From contig CAMVAT010000023.1 of NCBI GenBank assembly GCA_947165505.1, forward strand, positions 1 through 43,747: 43,747 bases of DNA, written 5' to 3'. Positions 9,212 through 17,750 of this stretch are shown here, one piece after another (the first letter of the stretch is position 1; every line of letters starts with the position of its first letter). Below the pieces are notes generated by a model. That model saw only the letters and a list, made by a program, of their open reading frames with translations, was not told where the DNA came from and did not search any database. A program made the translations under genes and the position numbers. The DNA comes from an uncultured Prevotellaceae bacterium (lineage in GTDB: Bacteria > Bacteroidota > Bacteroidia > Bacteroidales > Bacteroidaceae).

Positions 9212-9308
9212 AAAAACCAGCACTAAGGCTGGTTGTCAGTATGAAGGGGAAGAAGGAGAAAACTCCCGCATCCCCACAGCTAAACCTCACGATAAAGCCT
9301 GACTGACG
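9211..9308 (-). ncRNA. candidate ~95-nt small RNA inside phage remnant
   Basis: On the minus strand a full consensus promoter is followed within 100 nt by an intrinsic terminator, with no ORF between them. By hand the transcript folds as follows. Closing helix GTCAGT (9307-9302) pairs with ACTGAC (9240-9235). An inner helix GGGGA (9275-9271) pairs with TCCCC (9250-9246) and is capped by GGAG-TTTT-CTCC (9266-9255). The terminator AACCAGC/GCTGGTT follows, then six T. It is oriented head-on to the 3' end of the chimeric ORF and divergent from the gpG fragment. I do not recognise an Rfam family. Confidence 0.55.
9215..9234 (-). terminator. intrinsic terminator of the candidate small RNA
   Basis: On the minus strand, AACCAGC (9234-9228), loop CTTAGT and GCTGGTT (9221-9215) form a perfect 7-bp stem that runs into six T (9216-9211). 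The plus-strand orientation lacks a T tract after the stem, so it terminates leftward transcription. Confidence 0.7.
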
Positions 9309-9311
9309 CTG

Positions 9312-9342
9312 CAAAATTACAAAAAAATCCGTAACCTCCAAA
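9312..9342 (-). promoter_or_regulatory. consensus promoter of the candidate small RNA
   Basis: On the minus strand TTTG (9342-9339) is followed after exactly 19 nt by TAATTTTG (9319-9312). This is the best match in the window to the Bacteroides consensus TTTG-N19-21-TAnnTTTG. Nothing but the short structured segment and terminator lies downstream. Confidence 0.7.
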
Positions 9343-9357
9343 CAAATTTTAAACATT

Positions 9358-9760
9358 ATGCCCGAAAATTTTCAAAAAATCATCAAAAACATCCTCCGAG
9401 ACATTCAGGTAGAACTCACCGACGAGTTCGACCAGAACTTCGAACGACAGGCGTTCTTCTCTGAGCCATGGCAGAGACGCAAATCACCCATCAGGGACAA
9501 AGGCAGGGCCATCCTCACCGACACAGGGCAGCTAAGGCGCTCCATCAAGTCCAAGACCACAGAAAACTCCGTCATCTTCTACACTGACCTACCTTACGCT
9601 GAAATACACAACGAGGGGGCGAAATCATCGTCACACAACGTATGAAACGGTTCTTCTGGCATAAATACTACGAGGCAACTGGGGCCTTCTCCAGAAAGAA
9701 ATCCGGAAAAACAGGAAAAACCGCAACAGCCGGAAACCACGAAGCCGACTTCTGGCAACG
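9358..9760 (+). pseudogene. frameshifted Mu gpG-like virion morphogenesis gene
   Basis: The first part (9358-9614) reads as the N-terminus of the phage virion morphogenesis/tail completion family: ILRDIQVELTDEFDQNFERQAFF, EPWQRRKSP, LTDTGQLRRSI, and LPYAEIHNEG. The frame then breaks in a five-G run (9615-9619). One added G would restore GEIIVTQRMKRFFWHKYYEATG and later EADFWQ, which is the family's continuation. That continuation lies in the frame of the short ORF starting at 9642. Recognisable similarity stops near 9760, and the remaining C-terminal third is lost. The order minor head then gpG matches Mu-like phages, so this is a decayed prophage remnant. Confidence 0.7.
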
Positions 9761-9829
9761 CAACGAGCACCCCGGCGAGCACCTCTGGCGGCCCGCCCGG
9801 TCAATCCTCTGCAAGCGAGGTGGCATCAT

Positions 9830-10381
9830 TCATATCGTGAGCGACATCTTGCGGCAGAGGACGCCGAAATACAGGAATGTATCTTCTGGCATAAACCCGT
9901 ATGAGGCATAGAGTTGTGATAATCTGGGATAGTCCTCATCACAAATGAGCGTCACACGATGGAAACCCTTTTCCCGGGCCGTCTTCACGGCATCATCAAA
10001 CAACAGCCTCCAAAGGCCACGGCCACGAAACTCCGGGGTGATGGCCAAAGAGTCTAAATAGTATTCACCTGCGCAGGTCTCTGGCACGTCGCCTGAGTTG
10101 AGCAGCTTCCCATCGGGCATCACCCAGGTGGTTCTCCGTCCTGCCTCATGCGTGGCTCCATCGTATGAGATAAGTCCCCCTGCCAGTCGGCCCTCGCAAC
10201 ACAGCAGACGGGTATGTCTCCAACTGTAGAGCGTGTCGTCGCGCGCGCCCACACTCTTCAGAAACGACGGCACGTCGTCCATGTGCATTCCCTGTGCCAC
10301 AATCCATGCAATGTAATCAGCGTCTTCAGGCCTTGCTGAGACAATATCCACATGCTCCATATCTCTTATCGTCTTTTTCAT
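9830..10381 (-). CDS. GNAT-family N-acetyltransferase
   Basis: A cytosolic acetyl-CoA-dependent acetyltransferase of unknown substrate, 183 residues from the start chosen here. The acetyl-CoA site is the segment LAITPEFRGRGLWRLLFDDA (motif A, R/Q-x-x-G-x-G/A type), preceded by the EYYLDS strand. The C-terminal half has the LYASYGF element of motif B. The frame is open to 10444, but a TAATTTTG promoter element at 10403-10410 means the long start is not transcribed. ATGs at 10390, 10381 and 10363 are all possible; I use 10381. It is transcribed divergently from the GDSL gene. Confidence 0.88.
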   Translation of the reverse strand: MKKTIRDMEHVDIVSARPEDADYIAWIVAQGMHMDDVPSFLKSVGARDDTLYSWRHTRLLCCEGRLAGGLISYDGATHEAGRRTTWVMPDGKLLNSGDVPETCAGEYYLDSLAITPEFRGRGLWRLLFDDAVKTAREKGFHRVTLICDEDYPRLSQLYASYGFMPEDTFLYFGVLCRKMSLTI

Positions 10382-10402
10382 GATTGTCATGTAAAATCGC
10401 TG

Positions 10403-10410
10403 CAAAATTA
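10403..10410 (-). promoter_or_regulatory. promoter -7 element of the GNAT gene
   Basis: The minus strand reads TAATTTTG followed by CAGC, the same form as the elements before maeB and the small RNA. It limits the GNAT start codon to 10390 or downstream. Confidence 0.65.
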
Positions 10411-10526
10411 CAAAAAACGGGCACAATCGTGCATCCTGACCCATGTCTGGCTGTTATTTGCGGATGGCTAAGGTCAAAAAAATGTTCATTTGTCTGAAAA
10501 AATGACGGGCTTTTGTCTTTTTTCCT

Positions 10527-10534
10527 TACCTTTG
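10527..10534 (+). promoter_or_regulatory. promoter -7 element of the GDSL hydrolase gene
   Basis: TACCTTTG followed by CAAG fits TAnnTTTG. It is 53 nt before the ATG at 10588 and rules out the longer reading from 10513. No convincing TTTG is found at 19-21 nt spacing. Confidence 0.6.
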
Positions 10535-10587
10535 CAAGCAATTTGGTGAGTGTTAGATACAATCATGACCAATCAAATCATATCAAT

Positions 10588-11277
10588 ATGAAGAAACTAC
10601 TTTTAGGCTGCGCCGTCGCCCTCTTCTGCTCTGTCGCAGCCGTGGCACAGTCGGTGTCTATCCTGGGCGACTCTTATTCCACCTTCGAAGGATATGTCAC
10701 CCCCTCAACCAACGAGATGTGGTATTACGAGGAGAATGGCAACAAAAACGATGTCAATGATGTGACGCACACCTGGTGGTGGCAGGTCATCAACGAAGGC
10801 GGATACAAATTCTGTGTCAACAACTCCTACAGCGGCAGCACCATCGGCTACCACGGCTACGATGGCAACGACTACAGCCCGCGTTCGTTCATCACACGCA
10901 TGGACGACCTCGGGTGCCCCGACATCATTCTCATCTTCGGAGCCACCAACGACAGTTGGGCGGGCGAACCCGTAGGCGAGTACAAGTACGACAACTTGAA
11001 GAAGTCGGATTTCTTCACCTTCCGACCTGCCATGGCCTATATGCTGCAGCACATGACACGGAGATATCCCAACGTGCGCATCTATTTTCTGCTCAATACC
11101 GAACTGCGCGACGACATCACAGAGTCGTGCAAAACTATTTGCCAGCATTACGGTGTCACTTGCATCACGTTGCATGATATCGACAAACAAAATGGGCATC
11201 CTTCGCAAAAAGGCATGAAAGCTATCGCCGAACAAGTGCTAAAAGTGTTGAAAACCGATGAAAAAATAATAAATTGA
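10588..11277 (+). CDS. secreted SGNH/GDSL-family hydrolase
   Basis: A 229-residue protein with a Sec signal peptide (residues 1-20, cleavage after AVA) and an SGNH hydrolase fold. Block I ILGDSYS gives the nucleophile Ser29, and GATNDSW gives Asn121. The C-terminal block has NGHPSQKG with His204. The catalytic acid normally just before this His (DxxH or DGxHP) appears as Asn, and Asp199 is the nearest acid. Substrates of this family are acyl esters, often on carbohydrates; none can be assigned. It is likely periplasmic or surface-exposed. The start was chosen because the signal peptide begins at this ATG. Confidence 0.85.
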   Translation: MKKLLLGCAVALFCSVAAVAQSVSILGDSYSTFEGYVTPSTNEMWYYEENGNKNDVNDVTHTWWWQVINEGGYKFCVNNSYSGSTIGYHGYDGNDYSPRSFITRMDDLGCPDIILIFGATNDSWAGEPVGEYKYDNLKKSDFFTFRPAMAYMLQHMTRRYPNVRIYFLLNTELRDDITESCKTICQHYGVTCITLHDIDKQNGHPSQKGMKAIAEQVLKVLKTDEKIIN

Positions 11278-11307
11278 TGTAAAAATCAACAAAAAACTTT
11301 CGATTTA

Positions 11308-11339
11308 TTTGTTTGTTTATGATTTTTGCTATAATTTTG
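11308..11339 (+). promoter_or_regulatory. promoter of the leucine operon
   Basis: TTTG (11308-11311) and TAATTTTG (11332-11339) are separated by 20 nt, a full Bacteroidetes consensus promoter. Transcription should start near 11344, about 20 nt upstream of the leader peptide ATG. Confidence 0.75.
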
Positions 11340-11364
11340 CACCTGATTTCAAAAGCACAAAGCA

Positions 11365-11430
11365 ATGAACACAATGTCTTTGATTCTTCTGGCACTGGAT
11401 ATTCGACTGCAATTCTACAGCCGGAAGTGA
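11365..11430 (+). CDS. leucine-operon leader peptide (21 residues)
   Basis: A short ORF right after the leuA promoter. It encodes 21 residues with the core LILLALDIRL: five Leu codons (11380, 11386, 11389, 11395, 11407) and two Ile codons in a stretch of ten to twelve residues. The ATG is at 11365 and the TGA at 11428-11430. It is followed by an intrinsic terminator before leuA. The last codons overlap the sequence GGAAGTGA, which can pair with the terminator's 5' arm. A ribosome finishing the peptide would cover it and allow termination; a ribosome stalled at Leu codons would leave it free. This is the layout of a transcription attenuator. Confidence 0.75.
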   Translation: MNTMSLILLALDIRLQFYSRK

Positions 11431-11510
11431 TGAGTGTTGTGTATCGAGCATAGAGTTTTCTTTAGTACAGAGCCTTTCTCACTTCCATGTGTGAGGGGCT
11501 TTTATTTTTT
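11423..11510 (+). promoter_or_regulatory. attenuator (antiterminator/terminator) of the leucine operon
   Basis: Two mutually exclusive structures are visible. Terminator: AGCC (11471-11474) and CTCAC (11478-11482) pair with GTGAG (11491-11495) and GGCT (11497-11500), followed by a T-rich run (11501-11512). Antiterminator: GGAAGTGA (11423-11430) pairs perfectly over 8 bp with TCACTTCC (11479-11486), which takes the terminator's 5' arm. The antiterminator strand overlaps the leader peptide's stop codon, so ribosome position on the leader would choose between them. leuA starts 14 nt downstream of the T run's beginning in the operon's first gene. Confidence 0.72.
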
Positions 11511-11523
11511 TATATTCAATAGA

Positions 11524-13023
11524 ATGAGCGAAAGATTGTTTATTTTCGACACGACTTTACGTGACGGGGAACAGGTGCCAGGGTGTCAACTCAACACGGT
11601 TGAGAAAATAGAGGTGGCTAAGAGTTTGGAACAGTTGGGCGTGGATGTCATCGAAGCGGGGTTCCCCGTGTCAAGTCCGGGCGATTTCAATTCGGTGATT
11701 GAAATATCCAAGGCCGTCACCTGGCCTACCATCTGCGCATTGACAAGGGCCGTGGAAAAGGATATCGACGTGGCGGTAGAAGCGCTGAAATATGCGAAGC
11801 ATAAGCGCATTCATACGGGCATCGGTACGAGCGACTCGCATATCAAGTATAAATTCAATTCCACCCGCGAGGAAATCATTGAGCGGGCCGTGGCTGCCGT
11901 CAAATACGCCAAACGCTACGTAGAAGATGTGGAGTTCTACGCCGAGGACGCCGGGCGCACCGAAAATGAATACCTTGCCAGGGTGGTCGAGGCGGTCATC
12001 AAGGCCGGGGCCACCGTGGTCAATATTCCTGACACCACAGGCTATTGTCTGCCCTCGGAATATGGCGAGAAAATCAAATATCTCATGGAGCATGTCAATG
12101 GCATCGACAGGGCCATCCTCTCTACGCATTGCCATAACGACCTCGGCATGGCCACGGCCAACACGCTCAGCGGCGTTCTCAACGGGGCACGACAGGTGGA
12201 GGTGACCGTCAACGGCATCGGCGAACGGGCGGGTAATACTTCGCTCGAAGAGATAGCCATGATACTGAAATGCCACAAGCACCTGGCCATCGACACCAAT
12301 ATCAACACTACCAAAATCTATCCCATCAGCCGCATGGTGTCGGGACTGATGAACATGCCGGTGCAACCCAACAAGGCGGTGGTGGGGCGCAATGCTTTCG
12401 CCCACTCCAGCGGCATCCATCAAGACGGGGTGCTCAAGAACGTGGCCACTTACGAAATCATCAATCCGAAAGACATCGGACTCGACGACAATTCCATCGT
12501 GCTCACGGCCCGCTCCGGACGGGCAGCCCTGAAATACAGGCTCGGGGTGCTCGGCGTGAATGTGAGCAATGAGGAGAAAGTAGATAAGATATACCAGAAG
12601 TTCCTCAGGCTGGCCGACCAAAAGAAAGAGGTGACCGACGATGACATCCTGATGCTCGCCGGGGCTGATACGGCTGAGTCGCATGCCGTGAAACTCGACT
12701 TCCTGCAAGTGACCACGGGCATGGGCGTCAGGAGCGTGGCATCCATCGGGCTTGACATCAGCGGACAGAAATTCGAGGCGGCCTCATCGGGCAACGGACC
12801 TGTTGACGCGGCCATCAAGGCGCTGAAGAAAATCATCATGAAGACGATGACGCTCAAGGAGTTTACCATTCAGGCTATCTCTAAAGGCTCCGACGATGTG
12901 GGCAAGGTGCACATGCAGGTGGAGTACAATCACAATGTGTACTACGGCTTCGGCGCCAACACCGACATCGTCACTGCGTCGGTCGAGGCGTATATCGACT
13001 GTATCAACAAATTCAAAAACTAA
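11524..13023 (+). CDS. leuA: 2-isopropylmalate synthase
   Basis: LeuA condenses 2-oxoisovalerate with acetyl-CoA, the first committed step of leucine synthesis, and is normally feedback-inhibited by leucine. From the ATG at 11524 it has 499 residues, the length of bacterial type-1 enzymes. The HMGL-like TIM barrel shows [10 protein letters not shown] near residue 8, the metal ligands HCHNDLGMA, and the [14 protein letters not shown] motif. The C-terminal LeuA dimer/allosteric domain begins near residue 390. The frame is open back to 11434, across the terminator, but that start would not make sense with the leader structure. Confidence 0.95.
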   Translation: MSERLFIFDTTLRDGEQVPGCQLNTVEKIEVAKSLEQLGVDVIEAGFPVSSPGDFNSVIEISKAVTWPTICALTRAVEKDIDVAVEALKYAKHKRIHTGIGTSDSHIKYKFNSTREEIIERAVAAVKYAKRYVEDVEFYAEDAGRTENEYLARVVEAVIKAGATVVNIPDTTGYCLPSEYGEKIKYLMEHVNGIDRAILSTHCHNDLGMATANTLSGVLNGARQVEVTVNGIGERAGNTSLEEIAMILKCHKHLAIDTNINTTKIYPISRMVSGLMNMPVQPNKAVVGRNAFAHSSGIHQDGVLKNVATYEIINPKDIGLDDNSIVLTARSGRAALKYRLGVLGVNVSNEEKVDKIYQKFLRLADQKKEVTDDDILMLAGADTAESHAVKLDFLQVTTGMGVRSVASIGLDISGQKFEAASSGNGPVDAAIKALKKIIMKTMTLKEFTIQAISKGSDDVGKVHMQVEYNHNVYYGFGANTDIVTASVEAYIDCINKFKN

Positions 13024-13100
13024 ATCTCAAATCTCAAATCTCAAACCTCAAATCTCAAACCTCAAATCTCAAATCTCAAATCTCAAATCTCAAATCTCAA
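13024..13100 (+). repeat. tandem heptamer array (ATCTCAA x 11) between leuA and leuC
   Basis: Eleven 7-bp units follow the leuA stop directly. Nine read ATCTCAA, and two (units 4 and 6) read ACCTCAA. The last A is the first base of the leuC ATG, so the array is the whole leuA-leuC spacer and serves as the leuC ribosome-binding region. Confidence 0.95.
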
Positions 13101-14494
13101 TGAATACCCTATTCGACAAAATCTGGGACCGCCATGTGGTGCAGACCATCGAGGATGGTCCCACCCAACTCTACATCGACCGCCTCTATTGCCATGAGGT
13201 GACGTCGCCACAGGCCTTCGACGGGATGAGGGCACGCGGACTGAAATGTTTCCGGCCGGAACAGATCTACTGCATGCCCGACCATAATACACCCACACAC
13301 GACCAAGACAAAGAGATAGCCGACCCCGTGTCGCGCAAACAGGTAGAGACGCTCAAGCGCAACTGCGAGGAGTTCGGACTCACACACTACGGCATGATGT
13401 CGCCCGACAATGGTATCATCCATGTCGTCGGGCCCGAGCGAGGACTGTCGCTGCCGGGCATGACCATCGTGTGCGGCGACTCGCACACCTCTACGCACGG
13501 AGCGATGGGAGCCGTGGCCTTCGGCATCGGCACGTCTGAGGTCGAGATGGTCATGGCTTCGCAATGTATCCTTCAGCAGAAGCCCAAATCCATGCGCATC
13601 AGCATCAACGGAAAACTCGCCAAGGGGGTGACACCCAAGGATGTGGCGCTCTTCCTCATGGCCCAGCTCACTACAGCAGGTGCCACGGGCTACTTCGTGG
13701 AGTATGCCGGACAGGTGGTGCGCGATATGTCGATGGAGGGGAGGCTCACGCTTTGCAACCTGTCTATCGAGATGGGGGCGAGGGGAGGCTTCATCGCACC
13801 CGACGAGACGACGTTCAATTATCTGAAAGGACGCGATTTCGCACCCAAAGGCGACGAATGGCTCCGTGCCGTGGAAGAATGGAAGCAGCTGAAGAGTGAT
13901 GACGACGCTGTCTTCGACAAGGATATCGCTTTCGATGCGGCCGACATCCAACCGCGTGTCACCTTCGGCACCAATCCCGGCATGGGCATCGGTATCACCG
14001 AGAGCATCCCTTCGGCGGAAACGGCAGGCGAGGCCGGACGTGCCGCTTACGAGAAAGCGCTGCGCTACATGGGATTCAGCGAGGGCGAATGTCTGCTTGG
14101 ACATCCCATCGACTACGTGTTTCTCGGGGCTTGTACCAACGGGCGCATCGAGGATTTCAGGGCCTTCGCCAGTGTGGTCAAAGGCAAGAAACGGGCTCCG
14201 GGCGTCACGGCATGGCTCGTGCCGGGCAGTTGGAGAGTGAAAAAGCAGATCGAGGACGAGGGACTTGACAAAATACTCGAAGAGGCCGATTTCCAAATCA
14301 GACAGCCGGGATGCTCGGCGTGTCTGGCCATGAACGACGACAAGGTGCCGGCGGGTAAATACTGTGTATCGACCAGCAACCGCAATTTCGAGGGCCGACA
14401 GGGACCCGGGTCAAGAACCATATTGGCCAGTCCGCTCGTGGCGGCGGCTGCGGCGGTCACGGGATGTATCACCGACCCCAGAACGCTCATCTGA
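13100..14494 (+). CDS. leuC: 3-isopropylmalate dehydratase large subunit
   Basis: LeuC and LeuD form the [4Fe-4S] isomerase that converts 2- to 3-isopropylmalate. The 464-residue protein shows the aconitase-family signatures: [13 protein letters not shown] around residue 130, and the cluster cysteines in [11 protein letters not shown] and [10 protein letters not shown]. The usual start [14 protein letters not shown] is at 13100, at the end of the heptamer array. The open frame reaches further left only because the array happens to have no stop in that frame. It is the second structural gene of the leu operon. Confidence 0.95.
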   Translation: MNTLFDKIWDRHVVQTIEDGPTQLYIDRLYCHEVTSPQAFDGMRARGLKCFRPEQIYCMPDHNTPTHDQDKEIADPVSRKQVETLKRNCEEFGLTHYGMMSPDNGIIHVVGPERGLSLPGMTIVCGDSHTSTHGAMGAVAFGIGTSEVEMVMASQCILQQKPKSMRISINGKLAKGVTPKDVALFLMAQLTTAGATGYFVEYAGQVVRDMSMEGRLTLCNLSIEMGARGGFIAPDETTFNYLKGRDFAPKGDEWLRAVEEWKQLKSDDDAVFDKDIAFDAADIQPRVTFGTNPGMGIGITESIPSAETAGEAGRAAYEKALRYMGFSEGECLLGHPIDYVFLGACTNGRIEDFRAFASVVKGKKRAPGVTAWLVPGSWRVKKQIEDEGLDKILEEADFQIRQPGCSACLAMNDDKVPAGKYCVSTSNRNFEGRQGPGSRTILASPLVAAAAAVTGCITDPRTLI

Positions 14495-14524
14495 AAGTAA
14501 CGGACTATTATCTGAAAATTGACT

Positions 14525-15118
14525 ATGAAACAGAAATTTGACATTATCGTAAGTTCGTGTGTACCACTGCCGTTGGAGAATGTGGATACCGACCAGATCA
14601 TACCTGCACGATTCCTCAAAGCTACGGATAAAAAGGGCTTCGGCGACAACCTGTTCTATGACTGGAGATACCGGGCCGACGGCACGCTCAACCCCGATTT
14701 CGTGCTCAACCAGCCTAAATATAGCGGGTGCGTGCTCGTGGCCGGCAAGAATTTCGGTTCCGGATCCTCGCGCGAACATGCGGCGTGGGCCATTGCCGGA
14801 TACGGATTCAGGGTGGTCATCAGCTCATTCTTCGCCGATATCCATAAAAACAACGAACTCAACAACTTCGTACTGCCCGTGGTGGTCAGCGAGGCGTTTC
14901 TGAAAAACCTGTTCGCCGCTATCCATGCCAACCCTGCATGCCAAGTGAAAATAGACCTGCCACAGCAGACGGTCACCATTCTCGATACCGGCGAATGTGA
15001 GCATTTCGACATCAACGGATATAAAAAGCACTGCCTGATGAACGGACTCGACGACATCGACTTCCTGGTGCAAAACAAAGATAAAATCGTGAAATGGGAA
15101 CAGACCAGCAAACAGTAA
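14525..15118 (+). CDS. leuD: 3-isopropylmalate dehydratase small subunit
   Basis: LeuD supplies the swivelling domain that closes the isopropylmalate isomerase active site. The protein has 197 residues. It starts MKQKFDIIVSSCVPLP and carries VDTDQIIPARFLK and the substrate-binding stretch KNFGSGSSREHAAWAI. I use ATG 14525; a TTG two codons earlier is less likely. The gene follows leuC by 30 nt and overlaps the next gene by 25 nt, implying translational coupling. Confidence 0.95.
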   Translation: MKQKFDIIVSSCVPLPLENVDTDQIIPARFLKATDKKGFGDNLFYDWRYRADGTLNPDFVLNQPKYSGCVLVAGKNFGSGSSREHAAWAIAGYGFRVVISSFFADIHKNNELNNFVLPVVVSEAFLKNLFAAIHANPACQVKIDLPQQTVTILDTGECEHFDINGYKKHCLMNGLDDIDFLVQNKDKIVKWEQTSKQ

Positions 15119-16650
15119 CTCCCTTCGTCGAAATCATGGACTGCACGTTGCGCGACGGCGAGCAGACCAGCGGCGTGTCGTTCTTGCCACATGAGAAATT
15201 GATGATTGCCCGCATGTTGCTCGAAGAGGTGAATATAGACCGTATCGAGGTGGCCTCTGCGTGTATCTCTGAGGGCGAACGAGTGGCCGTAGCCATGATA
15301 TGCCGATACGCGCAAAACATCGGGGCTATCAACAAGGTCGAGGTGCTTGGGTTCATCGATGGCAACAGGTCGGTCGATTGGGTGCACTCTTGCGGATGCA
15401 AAAATATCAACCTGCTGGCCAAAGGGTCGCTACGCCACTGCACCCGGCAGTTGAAAAAGACGCCGCAAGAGCATATCAATGACTTGCTCTTTACCATAGA
15501 ATATGCGCTGTCGAAAGGTATCGGGGTCAATGTCTATCTCGAGGATTGGAGCAATGGCATGAAAGATTCGCCCGACTATGTGTTCCTGCTGGTCGATGCG
15601 CTCGCCAAGACGCATGTCAGGCGCGTGATGCTGCCCGACACGCTGGGGGTGCTCAACCCGCTGCAGGTGATTGAGTATTTCCGGAAAATGAGAAAGAGAT
15701 ACCCCGAGATGCACTTCGACTTCCACGGACACAACGACTACGACCTGGCGGTGTCTAACTCATTGGCGGCTGTGCTCAGCGGTGCCAAGGGGCTGCACGT
15801 GACCGTCAACGGACTCGGTGAGCGATGCGGCAATGCACCGCTGGCCAGTGTGCAGGTCATCATGAAAGACCTCTTCCACGCAAAGACCAACATACACGAA
15901 GAGAAACTCAACGACATCAGCCGTCTGGTAGAGGGCTACAGCGGCATCGCGGTATCGCCCAACCAACCCATCGTCGGCGAGAATGTGTTCACACAGGTGG
16001 CCGGGGTGCACGCCGACGGCGACTCGAAGGCCAATCTGTATTGCAATGAACTGGTGCCTGAACGATTCGGGCGGAAACGTGAATATGCGCTGGGCAAAAA
16101 CAGCGGTAAGGCCAATATTGAGCGCAACCTGCAAGAACTCGGGGTGGTGCTCACGCCTGAACAGAGCCGTAAGGTGGCGCAGCGCATCACCGAACTGGGC
16201 GACAGAAAGGAAATCGTCACGCAAGACGACCTGCCGTTCATCGTCAGCGATGTGCTCAAACACGCGGTGCCCGCCGAGAAGGTGAAACTCATCAGTTATC
16301 TCGTCACCTCGGCATACGGACTGAAACCGCTGGCCAATGTGAAGGTGGAAATCAACGGCAGCAGATACGAGGCCGACTCTACGGGCGACGGACAGTACGA
16401 CGCATTTGTCAAGGCCCTCAGGAAAATATACCGCACATATCTCAACCGCACATTCCCCATCCTTGAGAATTATTCGGTCTCCATACCGCCGGGCGGCAGG
16501 ACCGATGCGCTCGTGCAGACGGTCATCACATGGAGAAACGGCAACAGGCAGATACGTACGCGCGCACTGGATGCTGACCAGACCGAGGCGGCCATCAAGG
16601 CTACCATGAAAATGCTCAATGTGTTTGAAGAGCAACAACTGACATCTTAA
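15094..16650 (+). CDS. second 2-isopropylmalate synthase-type enzyme (IPMS or citramalate synthase)
   Basis: A 518-residue member of the HMGL-like/LeuA family, clearly diverged from LeuA at 11524. It keeps the catalytic barrel: [10 protein letters not shown] at about 15-24, the ligand motif [11 protein letters not shown] and [16 protein letters not shown]. It also has a C-terminal LeuA regulatory domain from about residue 380 with SYLVTSAYG and [10 protein letters not shown]. In this clade such genes are annotated as alpha-isopropylmalate or (R)-citramalate synthase. Citramalate formation from pyruvate plus LeuCDB would give a threonine-independent isoleucine route. Its place between leuD and leuB fits a shared LeuCDB pathway, but substrate specificity cannot be read from sequence. 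It overlaps leuD by 25 nt. Confidence 0.85.
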   Translation: MGTDQQTVTPFVEIMDCTLRDGEQTSGVSFLPHEKLMIARMLLEEVNIDRIEVASACISEGERVAVAMICRYAQNIGAINKVEVLGFIDGNRSVDWVHSCGCKNINLLAKGSLRHCTRQLKKTPQEHINDLLFTIEYALSKGIGVNVYLEDWSNGMKDSPDYVFLLVDALAKTHVRRVMLPDTLGVLNPLQVIEYFRKMRKRYPEMHFDFHGHNDYDLAVSNSLAAVLSGAKGLHVTVNGLGERCGNAPLASVQVIMKDLFHAKTNIHEEKLNDISRLVEGYSGIAVSPNQPIVGENVFTQVAGVHADGDSKANLYCNELVPERFGRKREYALGKNSGKANIERNLQELGVVLTPEQSRKVAQRITELGDRKEIVTQDDLPFIVSDVLKHAVPAEKVKLISYLVTSAYGLKPLANVKVEINGSRYEADSTGDGQYDAFVKALRKIYRTYLNRTFPILENYSVSIPPGGRTDALVQTVITWRNGNRQIRTRALDADQTEAAIKATMKMLNVFEEQQLTS

Positions 16651-16685
16651 ACCCTACAATAAAACACATTAAAAACAAAACTGAT

Positions 16686-17750
16686 ATGAATCTGAAAATC
16701 GCAGTACTCGCCGGCGACGGCATCGGACCGGAAATCATGACCCAAGGCATCGCGGTGATGGATGCCATCGCTAAAAAATACAATCACCAGGTAGAATACA
16801 CCGAGGCTCCCTGCGGCGCCTACGCTATCGACCAATGTGGCGACCCCTTCCCCGAAATGACGTTCCAAACATGCCTCGATGCCGATGCTGTGCTCTTCGC
16901 TGCCGTGGGCGACCCTCGCTACGACAACGACCCGACGGCCAAGGTCAGACCCGAACAGGGACTGCTCGCCATGCGTAAGAAACTGGGGCTCTTTGCCAAC
17001 ATCAGGCCCATTCAGACGTTCAAATGCCTCGTACATAAGAGTCCGCTCAAAGAGGAACTGGTGCGCGACGCTGACTTCGTGTGCATACGCGAACTCACCG
17101 GCGGCATGTATTTCGGCGAGAAATACCAAGACAATGACAAGGCTTACGACACCAATTATTATACGCGCCCTGAGGTGGAACGCATCTTGCGGGTGGGATT
17201 TGAATATGCCATGAAGCGCAGACACCATCTCACCGTCGTGGATAAGGCGAATGTGCTGGCGTCGAGCCGGCTGTGGAGGCAGATAGCCAAAGAGATGGAA
17301 CCGCAATACCCTGAGGTCAACGTCGATTATATGTTCGTCGATAACGCCTCGATGCGCATGATCGTCGAACCGACGTTTTTCGACGTCATTGTCACCGAGA
17401 ACACATTTGGCGATATCCTCACCGACGAGGCCAGCTGCATCTCAGGGTCGATGGGACTGCTGCCGTCGGCCTCTACAGGCGAGAGCACGCCGGTGTTTGA
17501 ACCCGTACACGGATCATGGCCCCAGGCTGCCGGAAAGAACATTGCCAATCCCCTGGCCCAAATACTCTCTGTGGCGATGCTGCTCGAACACTTCGACTTG
17601 AAGGAGGAGGGCGCACTGGTTAGAAAGGCGGTGGATGCCAGCCTCGATGTTTACGTCAGGACACCTGAGATTCAGGTCGAGGGACAGCCCCAATACGGTA
17701 CGAAAGAGGTGGGGCAGTGGATTGCTCAATGGATTGCTGACCATGAATAA
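16686..17750 (+). CDS. leuB: 3-isopropylmalate dehydrogenase
   Basis: LeuB oxidises and decarboxylates 3-isopropylmalate with NAD+ to give 2-oxoisocaproate. The 354-residue protein opens [16 protein letters not shown]. It has the substrate-binding arginines region [21 protein letters not shown], the Lys/Tyr segment of the active site (ELTGGMYFG) and the C-terminal nucleotide-binding [18 protein letters not shown]. It is the fifth structural gene of the operon. The last 8 nt overlap the start of the TPR gene. Confidence 0.95.
   Translation: MNLKIAVLAGDGIGPEIMTQGIAVMDAIAKKYNHQVEYTEAPCGAYAIDQCGDPFPEMTFQTCLDADAVLFAAVGDPRYDNDPTAKVRPEQGLLAMRKKLGLFANIRPIQTFKCLVHKSPLKEELVRDADFVCIRELTGGMYFGEKYQDNDKAYDTNYYTRPEVERILRVGFEYAMKRRHHLTVVDKANVLASSRLWRQIAKEMEPQYPEVNVDYMFVDNASMRMIVEPTFFDVIVTENTFGDILTDEASCISGSMGLLPSASTGESTPVFEPVHGSWPQAAGKNIANPLAQILSVAMLLEHFDLKEEGALVRKAVDASLDVYVRTPEIQVEGQPQYGTKEVGQWIAQWIADHE

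Noticed and set aside
9215..9234. Terminator hairpin as the end of the phage minor-head transcript
   Set aside because: On the plus strand the stem is followed by GTCAGT and not a T run, so it functions on the minus strand only.
9761..9911. Tail of the short frame 9642-9911 as phage protein
   Set aside because: Similarity to the gpG family ends near EADFWQ. The rest runs antisense into the GNAT gene.
12896..13099. An extended N-terminus for leuC across the heptamer array
   Set aside because: The extension overlaps the end of leuA in another frame and reads through a 7-bp array with no stop in that frame. LeuC proteins start at the ATG at 13100.
7267..16638. Long antisense frames across dnaB, leuA, leuC and the second IPMS gene (for example 11671-12708 and 13109-14296 on the minus strand)
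   Set aside because: They lie opposite clearly coding genes with strong family motifs and have no recognisable domains. They follow from codon bias in the real genes.
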